Shown here piece by piece: positions 11,734 through 24,305 of a stretch of DNA of 64,000 nucleotides; within the stretch, counting starts at the first letter, position 1, and each line of letters starts with the position of its first letter. The stretch lies in contig NC_051066.1 in assembly GCF_004664715.2 (NCBI RefSeq), forward strand, positions 76,295,147 to 76,359,146, in the 5' to 3' direction. The notes beneath the pieces were generated by a model. That model ran no database searches, had not been told where the DNA came from, and saw nothing but the letters and a program-made list of their open reading frames with translations. Both the position numbers and the translations under genes were made by a program. This DNA comes from Peromyscus leucopus (taxonomy: Eukaryota > Chordata > Mammalia > Rodentia > Cricetidae).

Positions 11734-12784
11734 AACAGGACTTGCCATATAACCATAGACCAATGGGGAAAACTCCAGTTCCAAATTCAAAGGGACATAA
11801 TCCAGTTCTCCCAGCCGGTTGCTCACCTGGTCTAATCACTTTTCTACTATGAAAATGTGGTCACTTACTATAAACAGGGCTGTTTTACATTCCCCTCCAA
11901 GAACTAGGGCGGTTCACATAGAAAAGGGAGGGGGTGAAAGATTCTGATCACTGGCTACTGACTAGGATAAACAGTTTCCATGAATGTATAGATAGAAATT
12001 TTTTTCTGCATGTCTCACTCTTTCTTTTCAGACCTCAGTACCTATTTCTTTTGATAACTAGTAAGACTAGATCTTTTCCTTCTTGAAGCATAGACAATAG
12101 GTAACTATAGCAACTGGTTGTACAGGTAATTGCTATGAAACACTGCCCAGGGGTTAGAACGCCATGGAGACACTGATCCCTACATTCAACTGAGGCATTA
12201 GTTCACAACTAAGGTGAGTTTCTTGTCTCTAGAAAAATCAATGTTTTAGCTTTAAAAATAAAGGAAAGTGTGTGCAGCACAAGGCTCTCTGAAAACACTT
12301 GCACTGAAGTGGGCCCAGGAGATGCAATTTCAAACAAGGTTCACCTTTTCATCTCCCAGGTGCACGACTTTGTGAGGTCTCAGTTGCCTCTCATTCTCTC
12401 CTCTTTCATCTTGGCTTCTGCTGCCCACCACTGCCAGGAGCAGGCTGATGAGAGCAGGCACAGGCTCACTGACATCACCTTTAGATATAGTAAGACACAC
12501 TTTGGCAAATGCAATCAGTTCATCCCAGAGGTCCAGCCCGCACATTAGGCATCCCAGAATCCTTCTGTCCCTGATTCTTTCTTTCTCTGCTCATTGTTCT
12601 CACCTGGAATTCATAAGCAAGGAAAATATCCTTCCCTTTCCATTAAGCAACACATTGTACTGGAGTGATTTACTATAGAATTTAGAAGATAAGGAAATAC
12701 ACATAATTAGAAGATAAGGAAATAAGCATAATCCAAGTATCTGTGGGCACATTTCTTCCCTTATTGATAAGTTTGGGGTACGGC
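11734..12784. other. No gene recognised
   Basis: About 1 kb. Overlapping short open frames at 12270-12678 occur on both strands and are unlike known proteins. Confidence 0.4.
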
Positions 12785-12975
12785 TCAGTGATTAAGCACC
12801 TAGATTCTCAAGCCTGGCTGCTTAGGTTGAAAGTCAAGTTCTACCACTTACCAGCTGATTTCATTTTGTTATTAATTTCCTGAGCTTCATTTTCCTCATA
12901 GTGTTGTTATGATGATGAAATGAAGTAGTCTCCCAATGCTTATAGGAATACAATTTGTTGTTATTACTATTACCA
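12785..12975 (+). mobile_element. MIR SINE
   Basis: Sense MIR: a tRNA-like start (ACGGCTCAGTGATTAAGCAC), the core TCAAGTTCTACCACTTACCA, then TTCCTGAGCTTCATTTTCCTC and GTGTTGTTATGATGATGAAA. MIR is ancient in mammals, so this DNA predates rodents. Confidence 0.8.
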
Positions 12976-13303
12976 CAGTCATAAAATCTAGCCTGCATGA
13001 AAAATCTAGGGTTGTTCCTTTCTACTCAGCATCATGGCCATCTGGCTTCCTCATATAGCATAATGCTCATGCTACTACCAAAAGCATTTGGAAGCTTTAT
13101 GTAAACTCCTCCTACCAGCACCCAGGAGAACATGCTCCCAAGAGAGCAGCAATTTCTACATCTTGTGTCCCATCCTTCCCTTACTACCATCTCTGTTTTG
13201 TCTTCTTACAGTGGAGTATCCACTAGTATCCAGTCTTCATCACATGCTCTCATTACCATAGGGGTATAAAAAAAAATCAAAACATTAGTAAATGACCACT
13301 TGT

Positions 13304-13683
13304 GGTTTTTTCTTTTCATTTTTCTTTATTAAGAAATTTTCTACTCACTCTACATACCACTCACAGATCCCCCTCCTCCGTCCTTCCACCCCCTAGCCCT
13401 CCCTCCCAAGCCACCCCACAACCCCCAAATCAAGGTCTCCCATGGGGAGTCAGCAGAGTCCGGCACACTGAGTCTAAGCAGGTCCAAGCCCCTGCCCATT
13501 GCACCAAGGATGTGCAAGGCGTCACACCACAGGCACCAGGCTCCCAAAAGCCTGCCCATGCACCAGGGATGGATCCCAATCCCCCTGCCTGGGTCCCCCC
13601 AAAAACTGTTTGAGCCAAACAACCATCTTCCATATTCAGAGGGCCTAGTCCAGTCCCATGTGGGCTCCACAGCCACTAGTCTA
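13304..13683 (-). mobile_element. Young truncated L1 3' UTR insertion
   Basis: Antisense L1 3' UTR starting from a T-rich tail and running to a point inside the UTR. It is bracketed by a perfect 18-bp duplication, TAGTAAATGACCACTTGT at 13286-13303 and 13684-13701. The ORFs here on both strands (103 and 119 codons) lie inside non-coding UTR. Confidence 0.96.
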
Positions 13684-13907
13684 TAGTAAATGACCACTTG
13701 TAAAGCCAAAGTCCATCACCACATTAGTCCCCAAGGCAATGCTGCAACTGAGCAAAACTTCTAGAACTCAGAAGGCACAATTCCTTCCTATAATCCCAGA
13801 TGGCCAGATTTGCAGCCCAAACTTGCTACTCCAACTAAGTGCTTGCCTTCTGGGTCTTCCAGCCCACTCCAAACCACCCTTCAGTATGCCAACCTCTTTC
13901 TGTAGAT

Positions 13908-14375
13908 GTAACCAACCGTCTTATTAAATAAGAAACACAGAACCAATACAAAGAAGAAAACCAAGAGGTCAGAGCTAAGAGCTAAAACCTTACTCTTCCT
14001 CCTGCAGTGGTCCTGTGTTAAAGTCTTTATAAAGACTTTCGGTTCTGTCTTCTCATTGGTTGTAAACCCAACCACATGACTGCCTCATCACTGCCTGTCT
14101 GTACAGACCTCCAGGTCTTCTATAGTTGGTATTGAGATTAAAGGCGTGTGTCTCCAATGCTGGCTGTATCCCTGAACACACAGAGATCTACCTAGCTCAG
14201 CCTACCAAGTGCTGGGATTAAAGGTGTGCACCACCACCACCGCACAGCTTTCCTATGGCTTGCTAATAGCTCTGACCCCCAGGCAACTTTATTTATTAAC
14301 ATACAAATAACATTTTAGTACAAAATAAAATATCACCATATCTTTCTTCTGCCCAAATATAACCATATCATTCCA
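13908..14375. repeat. Unclassified composite repeat with two B1-like modules
   Basis: Begins near TTATTAAATAAGAAACACAG and ends near a TTTATTTATTAACATACAAA segment. Inside are two partial antisense B1-like modules in tandem: GATTAAAGGCGTGTGTCTCC at about 14133 and AAGTGCTGGGATTAAAGGTG at about 14208. I believe I have seen this unit often in cricetid sequence but cannot assign a family. Termini and duplication were not defined. Confidence 0.5.
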
Positions 14376-14742
14376 CAAATAAGACTTCATGCAACATCCA
14401 AAACACATCCTAATGTGCTGCCAGGCTGTTAGGTAAGAGTGGTAGCACACCACAGTCCATGGCACTTTAATGACCTGTCTGACTCCCTGAATGGATTGTG
14501 AGATGTGTAGCGACCCTGTCTTCTCACAGTAGGGCTGGTGTCTTTGTCAAATGATCTCGTTATTCTCAACAGGAGCATTAATATATTATGTCTTGGGCAT
14601 TGTTTTATATTTTGACTTTACAAGATAGAAGAAAATTGTAATTTAATACCAAGTCATGTGGTTCCCAATAAAAAGGTTATAGGGGTTCAAAGATGGAACA
14701 GATCTAAAATGTATTATATAAGTCTTTAATTTAAAGAAATAT
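14376..14742. other. No gene or repeat recognised
   Basis: AT-rich sequence with nothing supportable. Confidence 0.4.
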
Positions 14743-14815
14743 CCCTCTCTATCTCTGTCTCTCTCTCTGTCTCTCTCTGTCTCTCTCTGTCTCTCTCTCT
14801 GTCTCTCTCTCTCAG
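14743..14815. repeat. (TCTCTGTC)n microsatellite
   Basis: Imperfect CTCTCTGT units. The charged ORF on the minus strand is its translation. Confidence 0.93.
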
Positions 14816-15304
14816 GAAATTGCTATGGCATCTTTGGTTCCTCTTTAAGAGATATTTTTCTACTTTTCCTGTCATACTACCCCCCACTTTTAGAGCTGTA
14901 CTATATTTTTGTCCCATCTGTACTAATCACCTTCTCAATGTGTCTTCTGCCCTTCACATTAACTAAAAATGTCTAAGTTTGGATCCCCTCATCTCCTACC
15001 TCAACCGTGACATCATCCAACCTATTCAGTCATCACTACTGCTTCCCTGAAGCCACCACTCAAAATGTTCACAAACGTTTTTCTCAGATTGTGGTTTTGT
15101 TCCCATTCATCTCCTTCCCAAATGAAATTGTTTGAAGGGGCTCTTTTGCCTAGACAGTGTATTTCAAACTTCTTCACATGACTTCAAGCTCCCTTTTGAC
15201 CCTTGTCTACTATTTCAATCTTGTCTTCTAGCATTCTGTTTGTCTGTTCTATGGTATCCACAGGTCATCCACTTTGTGCTCCAGATATTTCTATATATTA
15301 GGTT
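14816..15304. other. No gene recognised
   Basis: Nothing supportable. Confidence 0.4.
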
Positions 15305-15660
15305 GGTATTAGTCACTTTTCTCACAACTATGATGAAATACTTGTCAGAATCAACCTAAAAGAGGAGGGATATATCTTGGCTCATGGTATCAAAAGTTAC
15401 AATCCATTGCAGTGAGGAAAATCTAGGGTGGTGCAGTTCATCCTGGAAGAAATTGAAGGTTGCAGCTTGTTCTTATGCTAGCAAACAGGAAGCAGCTAGC
15501 ATAGCTTGGTATCAGGAGCAAGAAAAACCCTCAAAGTCCTTCCTTTAATGACCTACTTGCACCTGGAGGCCCCACTCTCTAAGGGCGCCAGAGCCTCCTA
15601 AAATCTCACTCACCACTAAAGAATAGCACTCAAAACATGAGCCAATGGGAGCACATTTCA
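15305..15660 (-). mobile_element. Old dispersed rodent repeat (GTGGTTTGAATGA family), reverse
   Basis: Begins TTAGTCACTTTTCTCACAAC and runs through AGCAGG-type and CCTCCTAAAATCTCACTCACC segments to GAGCCAATGGGAGCACATTT. It reads as the reverse complement of the family copied at 39076-39399, which starts GTGGTTTGAATGA and ends near CAACTAAGACAA. I cannot give the family a catalogue name. Non-coding. Confidence 0.55.
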
Positions 15661-18401
15661 GATTCCAGCTTTAATGGGGTTGTTTCTTCCCATTGTTGTC
15701 TGCTGTCCCTCTATCTGGATAACTCCTTTCTAGTCTTCAAGGCCCACCTCAATGCCTCTTCCAAAAGCTTTCCCAGAAATAATCAATCTCTTAAATACAT
15801 CCTAACATTCTGTTTGCTTGCTAATGTGTCTTGACTTTAACCTCTGGGATGGCCAAAACCATTTCTTATCAATCTTTGTATTTCCTTCAATATATAATCC
15901 AGTACTCAGTACTCAGAATAGAGCATCAGCTATATTAAATAATTACTCAGTGAGGGGAGAAGCTCTTCTTTACAAAAAGGTGCTATTTCTGAATATATTT
16001 CCCAATGATGGGGCACAACCATACAATCCCATCCATATAATCAAGTAAAGGCATTCAATAATGTCTAGGGGCAAAAGCAACTGGATCTCCTGTCAAGGCA
16101 TTTCTTGGCTAAGTGTCACTCATCACTCACTCCCCAGCCAAGCCTAGGCCCTCCCATAGAGTCAGCTTGCAGCATGGCCTGGTTTTAGAAATGAAAGGAT
16201 TCATCTCCAACTTGCAATAAAATTAAAACTGTACATGTGTCATACACTAGTGGGTAGCAGTCTCCCTTCCTTCCTTCCTTCAATACAGAATAGTTACTGG
16301 TGTAAACTTGAACCTAGGAACTTCAGTGGCTAATTACATCCTCAGCTCATTCCCTTGCTAATCAAGGACAAAAGCTATGGATACATACACAAGCCTCAGA
16401 GAGGTTTATCACTTAATTACTATAAAACAGCTCCAGAGGTTAATGCATGCTTGATCTCAAAGGGGTGGCAGGAACCCTTGTGTTATTTATATCAACTTCA
16501 CAGTTAGAAACAAATGCAGAGAATGCAGACCTAGAAATGTGAGACAAAGTCTGAGCTAATGAGACAGAGGACAGTTCCCCAGGCCCCGACCATCTCTCCC
16601 TGAAAATTTCATCTACCATTTTTCTATGATCTAAAATTCTAGAAGCAGAAAAGTATCCTTTTGATTTTTTTCTGTTAAAAGGCAAATGTCAGACAGGATA
16701 GATCATATATGACACCACATTTTGCCTTTTTTTCCAAAACACTGGTGTTTATCGCCAATCAAAGGAGGGTACCTGGAGGCAATGACCTGAGCAGCTGGAG
16801 CAGGTCCATCATCAAGGGTGGAAAGCAGGCAAAGAGAAGGAAGGGGCTGAGAAAGCAAGCATCACAAGTTACATGTATAAACTCCCTACTCAGCTTTAAC
16901 AAAATCTCAGGTGAATGCCATAGAGGAAAGGGCTGGGAAGCCAAATATATCTGACATCCTGTTTTGAGCTCCCCAAATCCTTTGCTTCAGATTTTGTTTG
17001 CATCACTAGCCTCCTAAGGATGAGGCCACATGAATTCTAAGTCACTTTCTTTTTCTGTGCTCTGTGCATTTCTGACAAACTAGGTAAATAATTTTTCAAA
17101 ATCAAATCACAATATGTCAGTTGAGAGTGGCTGAACAGATCACCTTGAATGGTGAAAATGCCTTTGGATACTTTTGTGTAAATATGTAAATACAACAAGC
17201 TTGCTAAGATGTAAATTCTCACCATGTATACATATAGGGTTTCATGACAACTACTGAAGCAAAATTTATAAAATGTCTCCTTAGGTGTCAAGTTCTGCTG
17301 AACTCCCCTGGTAATATATGTGTAATATATGTGTATGATATATGCAGGGTAATAAGGATCTCTAAACTAGTAAGATATTTATTAGTCTTATCAGTGGGAG
17401 AGGAAGAAAAGGTAAACATCATGGGGCTGGAAACATCCTTGGGGACATCTTCAGTTTATAGACTAAGAAACTTCTTGTAGGCACAGTTCTTATGGTGAGA
17501 AGAACTGACAAAAAGTTTACTTGAACAAAAAGCCTCCATGTCATTGAAATAGTTGAAAGAAACTCAAGAATAATGATGTATAGCATCAGGTTATATGAGG
17601 TTAGACACAGAAGTTGCTTGCAACATGCATTAACAATCTAAAGGGCATTGTGAATAGAAAAAGCACACAATAGTGGCTGAGAATATTTTCATAAACAAAA
17701 ATAATTGGCTTTTTAAAGCATATCTGGGGGCAGAGTGAACCATGCTCCTAAAAAACAGAAAAATAAGGATGCCTACTGACAGACAGACAAACAAACGAAA
17801 CTGAACTGTGGGACAAAAAGTACCATATAATCAATGGTGTTTGCTAATTGGAACCTCACTTTGACTCAAAGGAAATATTCCTGGAAACAGCCCCCTTTGG
17901 CTCTGAATCCCCACTCAGCTAACCACCAATTGATGATGGCGTGCCAGCTGGAAAGGGGGCAGAGGTTCCCTCTCACTTTAAAAACTCACATCGGCATTCC
18001 AGTTTTTGCATCAGTTTCAGGTGAGTTGAGTTAGTGAGTGCCTATCACTTTAAATCAGATCAATTCTCAGTATACCACAGAAACCTAGTTTCCGACAGGG
18101 ATGTGACCAGTCTTTTCGTGACTTTATCCTTTCCTGGGCCACTGATCTCCTTCTTCACTTTTCACAATTGTTTATGAAGTTTACTTCCTTTTGTGGTATG
18201 ATTCATAAGCTGTGTCTGCAGAACACTGGAAGAACTAGGTGATCGATTGCGCAGGTGTAGTGAAAACTCACTTGAGAACATTAGCATCACCGCACAAATG
18301 CAAGTTCAGACTTGAATATGCGCTTCAGAAAAACCTAACACTAGAAATTTTAGGGACACAGTTCCCAGTCAAAATCTGGTAAGAGATGTGGGTCCACTTC
18401 A
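15661..18401. other. 2.7 kb without recognised gene or mobile element
   Basis: Only a short (TTCC)n tract at about 16262-16281. Open frames near 16440-16954 and 17037-17480 overlap on both strands and look random. This is one of the longer apparently unique blocks of the desert. Confidence 0.4.
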
Positions 18402-18418
18402 TAAAAATAAATAAATAA

Positions 18419-18473
<55 letters not shown>
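18402..18473. repeat. (AAAT)n microsatellite
   Basis: AAATAAAT tetranucleotide units over about 70 bases. Confidence 0.97.
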
Positions 18474-18714
18474 GAATGGGATTTAAGAAGCCTGGCCTCC
18501 TTCAAACCCATTTCACAGAAAGGAAAACTGAGTTTACATGAAATGAAAAACTCGGGTTGTACAAATACTTATGGGCAGAAATGTAATTGGGTCTTTAACA
18601 TCTTCAAGTCAAGGGTGGTATGACCTGGAAATGGATCCAGATGATCCCATGACTTGAATCACACACATTTAATCAACTCTCGCCACCTTGTCTCTTTAAA
18701 AAGTGTTATGGGGA

Positions 18715-18872
18715 GCTGGGCAGTGGTGGCACATGCCTTTAATCCCAGCACTCAGGAGGCAGAGTCAGGCAGATCTCTGTGAGTTTGAGGCCAGCCTGGT
18801 CTACAGAGCGAGATCCAGGACAGGGACCAAAACTACACAGAGAAACCCTGTCTCGGAAAAAAAAAAAAAAAA
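18715..18872 (+). mobile_element. B1 SINE
   Basis: Starts GCTGGGCAGTGGTGGCAC and ends in a 16-A tail. Flanks AAGTGTTATGGGGA and AAGTGCCATGAGGGA look like a duplication that has since mutated, so it is older than the L1 at 11522. The body has GAGATCCAGGACAGGGACCA rather than the CAAAGCGAG variant. Confidence 0.94.
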
Positions 18873-19324
18873 GTGCCATGAGGGACTGACTGGTGGTGAA
18901 GCTCAGCCATAAAGGAATTGCCTAGCAAGTAGGGGACTCTGTTCTCTCCTGATCTTCACAAAGTCAGAGTGAGAGCTACGGAAAAGAGCAGTGTTCACTC
19001 TGCCAATCTGGAAAAGGTGCTGGAGAGGATTCTGGGAGCTGTCCAGGGTTTTGTCCCATATTCTAGATGTATTATGCAAATATGGTTTTTTTCCAGTGAT
19101 TTCAACCAAATAAGAGAAGACAGAAAACAACCATCTAGCAGATCCTGGAAGGCTTGTTGTGACGAGTTCTCTGTAATGTTAACTCATATAGCAGTAGTGC
19201 TTTATACGGTACAAGGTGATCTCAGGTGTGCATAGAAATTGAGAAAAAGAAAGGGAAGAGAAAATCGTGAATCAAACAGCCTTGTATCAAATATTTTACT
19301 TCCAAAAGAATTGACATAATGGAC

Positions 19325-19543
19325 TTTAAAAATATTTTTATGTTATGCGTATGAATGTTTTCCCTGCATGTAGATCTGTGCACCACCTGAGTGCTGGTGC
19401 CCATGGATGCCAAAAGAACATGTCAGATCCCTAGGAATAAGAGACAGATGGTTGTGAGTCACCACATAAATGCTGGGACTCAAACCTAGGACCTCTAGAA
19501 AAGCAGTCAGTGCTCTTTAACTGCTGAGCCATCTCTCCAGCCC
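19325..19543 (-). mobile_element. B2/B3-type SINE
   Basis: Antisense copy ending GCTGAGCCATCTCTCCAGCC, which is the complement of the tRNA-like head of the B2 superfamily. The body includes GGTTGTGAGTCACCACATAA and CTGTGCACCACCTGAGTGCT, closest to the B3 branch. Confidence 0.85.
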
Positions 19544-19545
19544 TA

Positions 19546-20961
19546 ATAATGACCTTTTTTTTTTCACTCATGAGGAGTAAGAATGAGCAGTTAAGTCATT
19601 TGTGAAAGGCCCCCATGTTAATCAGCAGATCCAGGACTGAATCCCAGTACTGATCACAATCCTAGTGTAGATGCTATAACCAGCTTCTCATGTATAGAGC
19701 CTGTGTTTGAATCCTCATCTTTAGACCCTGATGCAAGTCTTATCCCCATGAATTAGCATTTCTCTCCATTCCAGGCACTTCAATGAGAATCAGCAGCTGC
19801 CTCCATTTTGAGGAAAGGTATCACTGGGCCCAGGGTCCCCATGACCTGGGAACTAGTTAGCAAGGCTCACTCTCAGGCCATGACTCTGCAGCACAGAATC
19901 ACAAGCTAGGGCTCGGGTCCATGGAGTGGTTTTAGCAAGTCCTCGGAGTGATTTGAAAATCTGGTAACTCCCAGAAGCTCGAAGAGTGGCACACTTCCCC
20001 TAGACTTCCTACACAAATCCACCTCCTTTACACTTAGAGCAACTCTAGCATCCATAAACCACTGAGTGTAATTCAGCATCCGATCTAAGCCCGTCACCCC
20101 CAGGAAGGTGCCAATCCCTGTGGCACTTGAGTTTGTCTCTTTCCCACCATGATTAGAAACCAAAGGACTGAAGTTGGAGCATGTTGTCAAAGGCAGACAC
20201 CTAATAGAGAAAAGATTCCAAACAATGTCATTTACATAAGGACACTTCACAACCCCGAACAGAATATCTGTATGCAGAAACTTATTTTGGCAGAGTTTTC
20301 TTCAAGATAACCCACTAGGATAAGTCCTAAGGCCTCATTTGGGAGCAAAGCTTGGCAAAGGGAGGCTGAGTAGGATTTTGACAGTTTCCTTATTTCTGGG
20401 TGGGTGGTTTGTTGTGTGACACTGGGTATTCTTCTCAAGCAGGTGTTGGCTGGATGGAATAAAACCAATTAGTCTGTGTTGGGAAAAACAGGTCTGTGTG
20501 ACCTGACTTCAGACAGAGTCCATGTTTGTTACTGGAATTACACAAGTGTTCTAACAAGGGGTAGAAATGTATTCTATCATGGAAAAAACACAATCATTGG
20601 TACCAAAAATGAGCACAATGTTCACTGGTTAAACCAACATCATCTTCCAATTTATTGCCTAGCAATTGAATTTACCTGGAATTAGGCAGTTGGCAAAAGG
20701 CTTGTGAGGAATGATGCAACATTGCCACCATGTGGTTCTCTCCTGAAAATGGTCCAGCAAGAAAATGCCATCAAAATAGAAGCTCATCTCTGCAGGCCTC
20801 CTGTATATTCAAATTTCCCATCTTTAGTTTATAAGTCCACCAGTAGAAGAAGAAAGGCCTGCTTACAGATATGCACAAAACCTTAGGTAGTAGCACAATA
20901 GGACCTAGGTAACCAGTTTACCCACAAGCTCCCATTTTCACCTTTCCTTCAGTTCATTCTG

Positions 20962-20963
<2 letters not shown>
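19546..20963. other. No gene assigned; two open frames noted
   Basis: The minus frame at 19906-20250 (114 codons from a GTG) and a second frame at 20247-20468 adjoin with a frame change. I recognise no domain and see no splice sites that would make them an exon. They could be chance or a decayed coding remnant. Confidence 0.3.

Positions 20964-21051
<88 letters not shown>
20964..21051. repeat. (CA)18(GA)26 compound microsatellite
   Basis: A pure CA tract switches to a pure GA tract at about 21000. Confidence 0.97.
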
Positions 21052-21054
<3 letters not shown>

Positions 21055-21199
21055 CCTTTCTAGATAGTAAACGCTATAGGCTCCAGGTTAATTACCTCCT
21101 ATGCTATTCTTGAGTCCCAAATACTGCCCACTTATGGTTTCCTGCTCCCATTCTACCTCTGAAGGTCTCATTCTCACAAAATAAAAAATAAAAAATAAA

Positions 21200-22805
21200 A
21201 GATCTTCACCAACCCCACATCTGACAAGGGCTGATCTCCAAAATATATAAAGAACTCAAGAAACTAGACAGCAAAATACCAAACAATCCAATTTTAAAAA
21301 TGAGCTACAGATCTAAACAGAGAATTCTCAACAGAAGAATCTCAAATGGCCAAAAGACATTTAAGGAATTGCTCAACATCCTTAGTCATCATTGGGGAAA
21401 TGCAAATCAAAACAACTCTGAGATACCATCTTACACCTGTTAGAATGGCAAAGATCAAAAACACTGATGATAGCTTATGTTGGAGAAGATGTGGACTAAG
21501 GGGAACACTCCTCCAGTGTTGGTGGGAGTGCAAACTTGTACAGTCACTTTGGAAATCAGTATGGTGGTTTCTCAGAAAATTGGGACTCAATCTACCTAAG
21601 ACCCAATGATACCACTCTTGGGCATATACCCAAGGGATGCTCAATCATACCACAAGGACACTTGTTCATTTTTGTTCACAGGAGCATTATTCATAATATC
21701 CACAACCTGGCAACAACCTAGGTGTCCTCAACCAAAGAATGGATAAATGTGGTATATATACACAATGGAGTATTACTTGGCTGTAAAAAAAAAAATGACA
21801 TCATGAAATTTGGCAAATAGATTGAACTAGAAAATATCATCCTGAGTGAGGTAACTCAGACTCAGAAGGACAAACATGGTATGTACTCATTCATAAGTAG
21901 ATACTAGATGTAAAGCAAAGGATAATCAGACTACAACCCACAGCTCCAGAGAAGCTAGGTAACAAGGAGGATCCTAAGAGGGATGTAGAGATCACCTTGG
22001 GAAGGGGAAACAGAGTCCATGAGTAAACTGGGGACAGGGGTGGCATTAGAGGGGAGGGATGGAGGATGAGAACATCGAGGGAATGGTGCAGTCAAGCTAG
22101 GGGTAGGACAGAGTAGGAGAGCAATGAAACAGATATCTTGATAGAGGGAGATATTACGGGGTAAGGAAAAAACCTGGTTCTAGGGAAATTCCCAGGAATC
22201 CACAAGGACGACCCCATATTAGACTACTAGCAATGGTGGTAAGGGTGCCTGAAGTGGCCTACCCTGGTAAGCAGATTGGTGAATACCCTAACTGTCATCA
22301 TAGAGCCTTCATCCAGTAACTGATGGAAGCAGATACAGAAATCCATAACCATGCACCAGGCCGAGTTCCAGGATTCCAGTCAAAGAGAGGGAAAAGGGAT
22401 TATATGAGCAAGAGGGGTCAAGATCAAAACAGGCAAAATCTACAGAGACAACTGAACCAAGCCCACAGGAACTCATGAACATTAGACCGACAGCTGTAGA
22501 ACCTGCATGGGACTGAGCTAGACCCTCTGATATGGCAGAGTGATGTGTAGCTGGGTCTGTCTGAGGGGCCCCTGGCAGTGTTACCAGGATCTATCCCCAG
22601 TGCATGAACCTGCTTTCTGGATCCCATTACCTATGGTCAGACACTTTGCTCACTCTTGATACAGCAGGGAGGGGCTCGGTCCTGCCTCAACTGAATGTAC
22701 CAGGATTAGCTGTCCACCCATGAGAGAACTTACCATTTTAGAGGAGGGGGATGAATGGTGAGTCAGGGAGGGGAAGGAAGAAAAAAGGACGATTGTGTAA
22801 TTCAG
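21200..22805 (+). mobile_element. 5'-truncated L1: ORF2 C-terminus plus 3' UTR
   Basis: The frame at 21346-21609 reads as the ORF2 C-terminal region, with [19 protein letters not shown] and CWWECKLVQ followed by LWKSVW. These are hallmark residues of the cysteine-rich end of mammalian L1 reverse transcriptase protein. The frame then breaks. The 3' UTR follows from about 21910 to a short A-rich tail near 22800. It is only a fragment lacking the endonuclease and RT domains. No clear duplication was seen; an (AAAAAT)n stretch lies at its 5' edge. Confidence 0.92.
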
Positions 22806-22809
22806 AAAA

Positions 22810-23129
22810 TTCTAGCAATGATCACTCTAGCAAGAGAAATGTTCTTTCACATCTACTTTTTTATTGTGTATACAACACTATAGAGCATAATTAGTGTGAA
22901 TATCAAATAATCTCATAAGTCATTTATGACATTATTTAAAAAAACAGTATGTTTTCCAAGTGAGTCAATGTTACATCAGTTAATATATATATATTCAAGA
23001 AACATTCTACATGCCTTCATCAGTATGCTTTCTGGTTCCAGTTGCCTATGGTTACTCAATCAACCAGTGAAAGGCTTAAGCATGTCCATCAAACATTCTG
23101 TTGTGTGTTTTGGATAAGAGCAATAAATT
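22810..23129. other. No gene or repeat recognised
   Basis: AT-rich spacer with nothing supportable. Confidence 0.35.
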
Positions 23130-23295
23130 GTTAAGCTACTCAGGTAGCTACAACAGGAGGATCATAAGTTCAAGGCTTGCCCAGGCAACTTAGTGAAACG
23201 CTGCCTTATAAAAAGAGATTTGATGGTGTAGCTCAGTGATAGAATGCTTGCCTAGCATGCTCAAGGCTATACATTCAATTCTTGGTATGGAGAAA
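23130..23295 (+). mobile_element. 7SL/ID-type dimeric SINE, old
   Basis: First half resembles the 7SL-derived body (GCTACTCAGG, AGGAGGATCATAAGTTCAAG, CAACTTAGTGAAAC). The second half is an ID/tRNA-like unit (GTGTAGCTCAGTGATAGAAT, CTTGCCTAGCATGC). The pairing is typical of rodent dimeric SINEs. Confidence 0.65.
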
Positions 23296-23305
23296 AAGAT
23301 AATAA

Positions 23306-23924
23306 AGTATCCATATCCCTAGCAACCATTTTGTTCAGACCAGAGGAGAGGACAAATACTTTGTTTCTAGAAAAAGGAAAAGAAAAAGAAAAAGAAAAAA
23401 GAAGAAAATAGGAGAGCGATCTGCTCTGCATAGGGGGATCTTTGTGGGATTTTTTTTTTTTTTTTAGGTTTTCCTCTCCCCTCCTAAGTGTCAGCAGTGC
23501 AGTATAGGAAACAGAGTGGGAGTCATGTGATCATGTATCAGATCTAGTTTTGAATTTGTCGCCCTCCCCATCGACTGCAGCCTGGGAAAATCACCTTAAT
23601 TTTTAGATACTCAGTTATAAAATCGATCTGAAATTCTCTGTTTCATAAATATATTCAGGGAGATTAAATAGGATATGTACGTTCCTGGCCCAGGGAAACA
23701 GATGGCCCATACCCATGTCCTCCAGACACAAGATTCTAAGGACAAGAGTCACTTGATGGCTCCTCTCACATAACTTCCCCTTGTAGCCAGTGTGCACTAA
23801 ACCCTGAGGTCTGGACTTAACGTCCACCCAAGAAAAGCCTGATTGTCCTATTTTCCTAGTTATTTTCATATTGGTGGTGGTGTTTCTACATAGAAAGGTT
23901 TAGCCAGGTCTATGCTATGTCTAC
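23306..23924. other. No gene; short A/G- and T-rich runs
   Basis: Holds a (GAAAAA)n stretch at about 23374-23405 and a 15-T run near 23450. Nothing else supportable. Confidence 0.4.
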
Positions 23925-24305
23925 TTCAACAAACATCTGCTTTCAGTCATGGGTTGTGGAGTGGCCCACATTCTGTATTCCTCCCTGCTGAAATACTGGA
24001 TGCTGATGGGCTCTGAGGGAGGGGCAGTCATTGTCTTTAGCTGAGTGCCCACTGAGATACCCATCAGGCTCCAGTGGACAGTTCCAAACCCATGGTCAGG
24101 CAGATGACCCTGGTTAAATTCAGTGAGTCCAAAAAACAAAACAAAGAAACACAGGAGACATGAATGCTAGGAATTATGGGGGGTTGTTGATAGGGTCGGG
24201 ACGGAGTTTAGAGCGGGCAGGAGTTAAGGATGTACTTTACACATGTATGAAACTGTCAAAGAACAAATGCAACGAAAGTTAGTTAAATTTTTAAGTGTAA
24301 TTTAA
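23925..24305 (+). mobile_element. L1 3' UTR fragment (Lx-type)
   Basis: Contains TGAGTGCCCACTGAGATACC, CATCAGGCTCCAGTGGACAG and CAAACCCATGGTCAG, then ATGTATGAAACTGTCAAAGA. This is a distinctive order in an older rodent L1 3' UTR, different from the copies at 8550 or 59483. Non-coding. Confidence 0.75.

Noticed and set aside
19906..20250. 114-codon minus frame that looks protein-like (GIGTFLGVTGLDRMLNYTQ)
   Set aside because: I could not tie it to any family; it starts at GTG, lacks clear splice sites, and the adjoining frame is shifted. Kept only as an unassigned note.
21346..21609. Coding-looking frame with cysteine/tryptophan motif
   Set aside because: Recognised as an L1 ORF2 C-terminal remnant, not a host gene.
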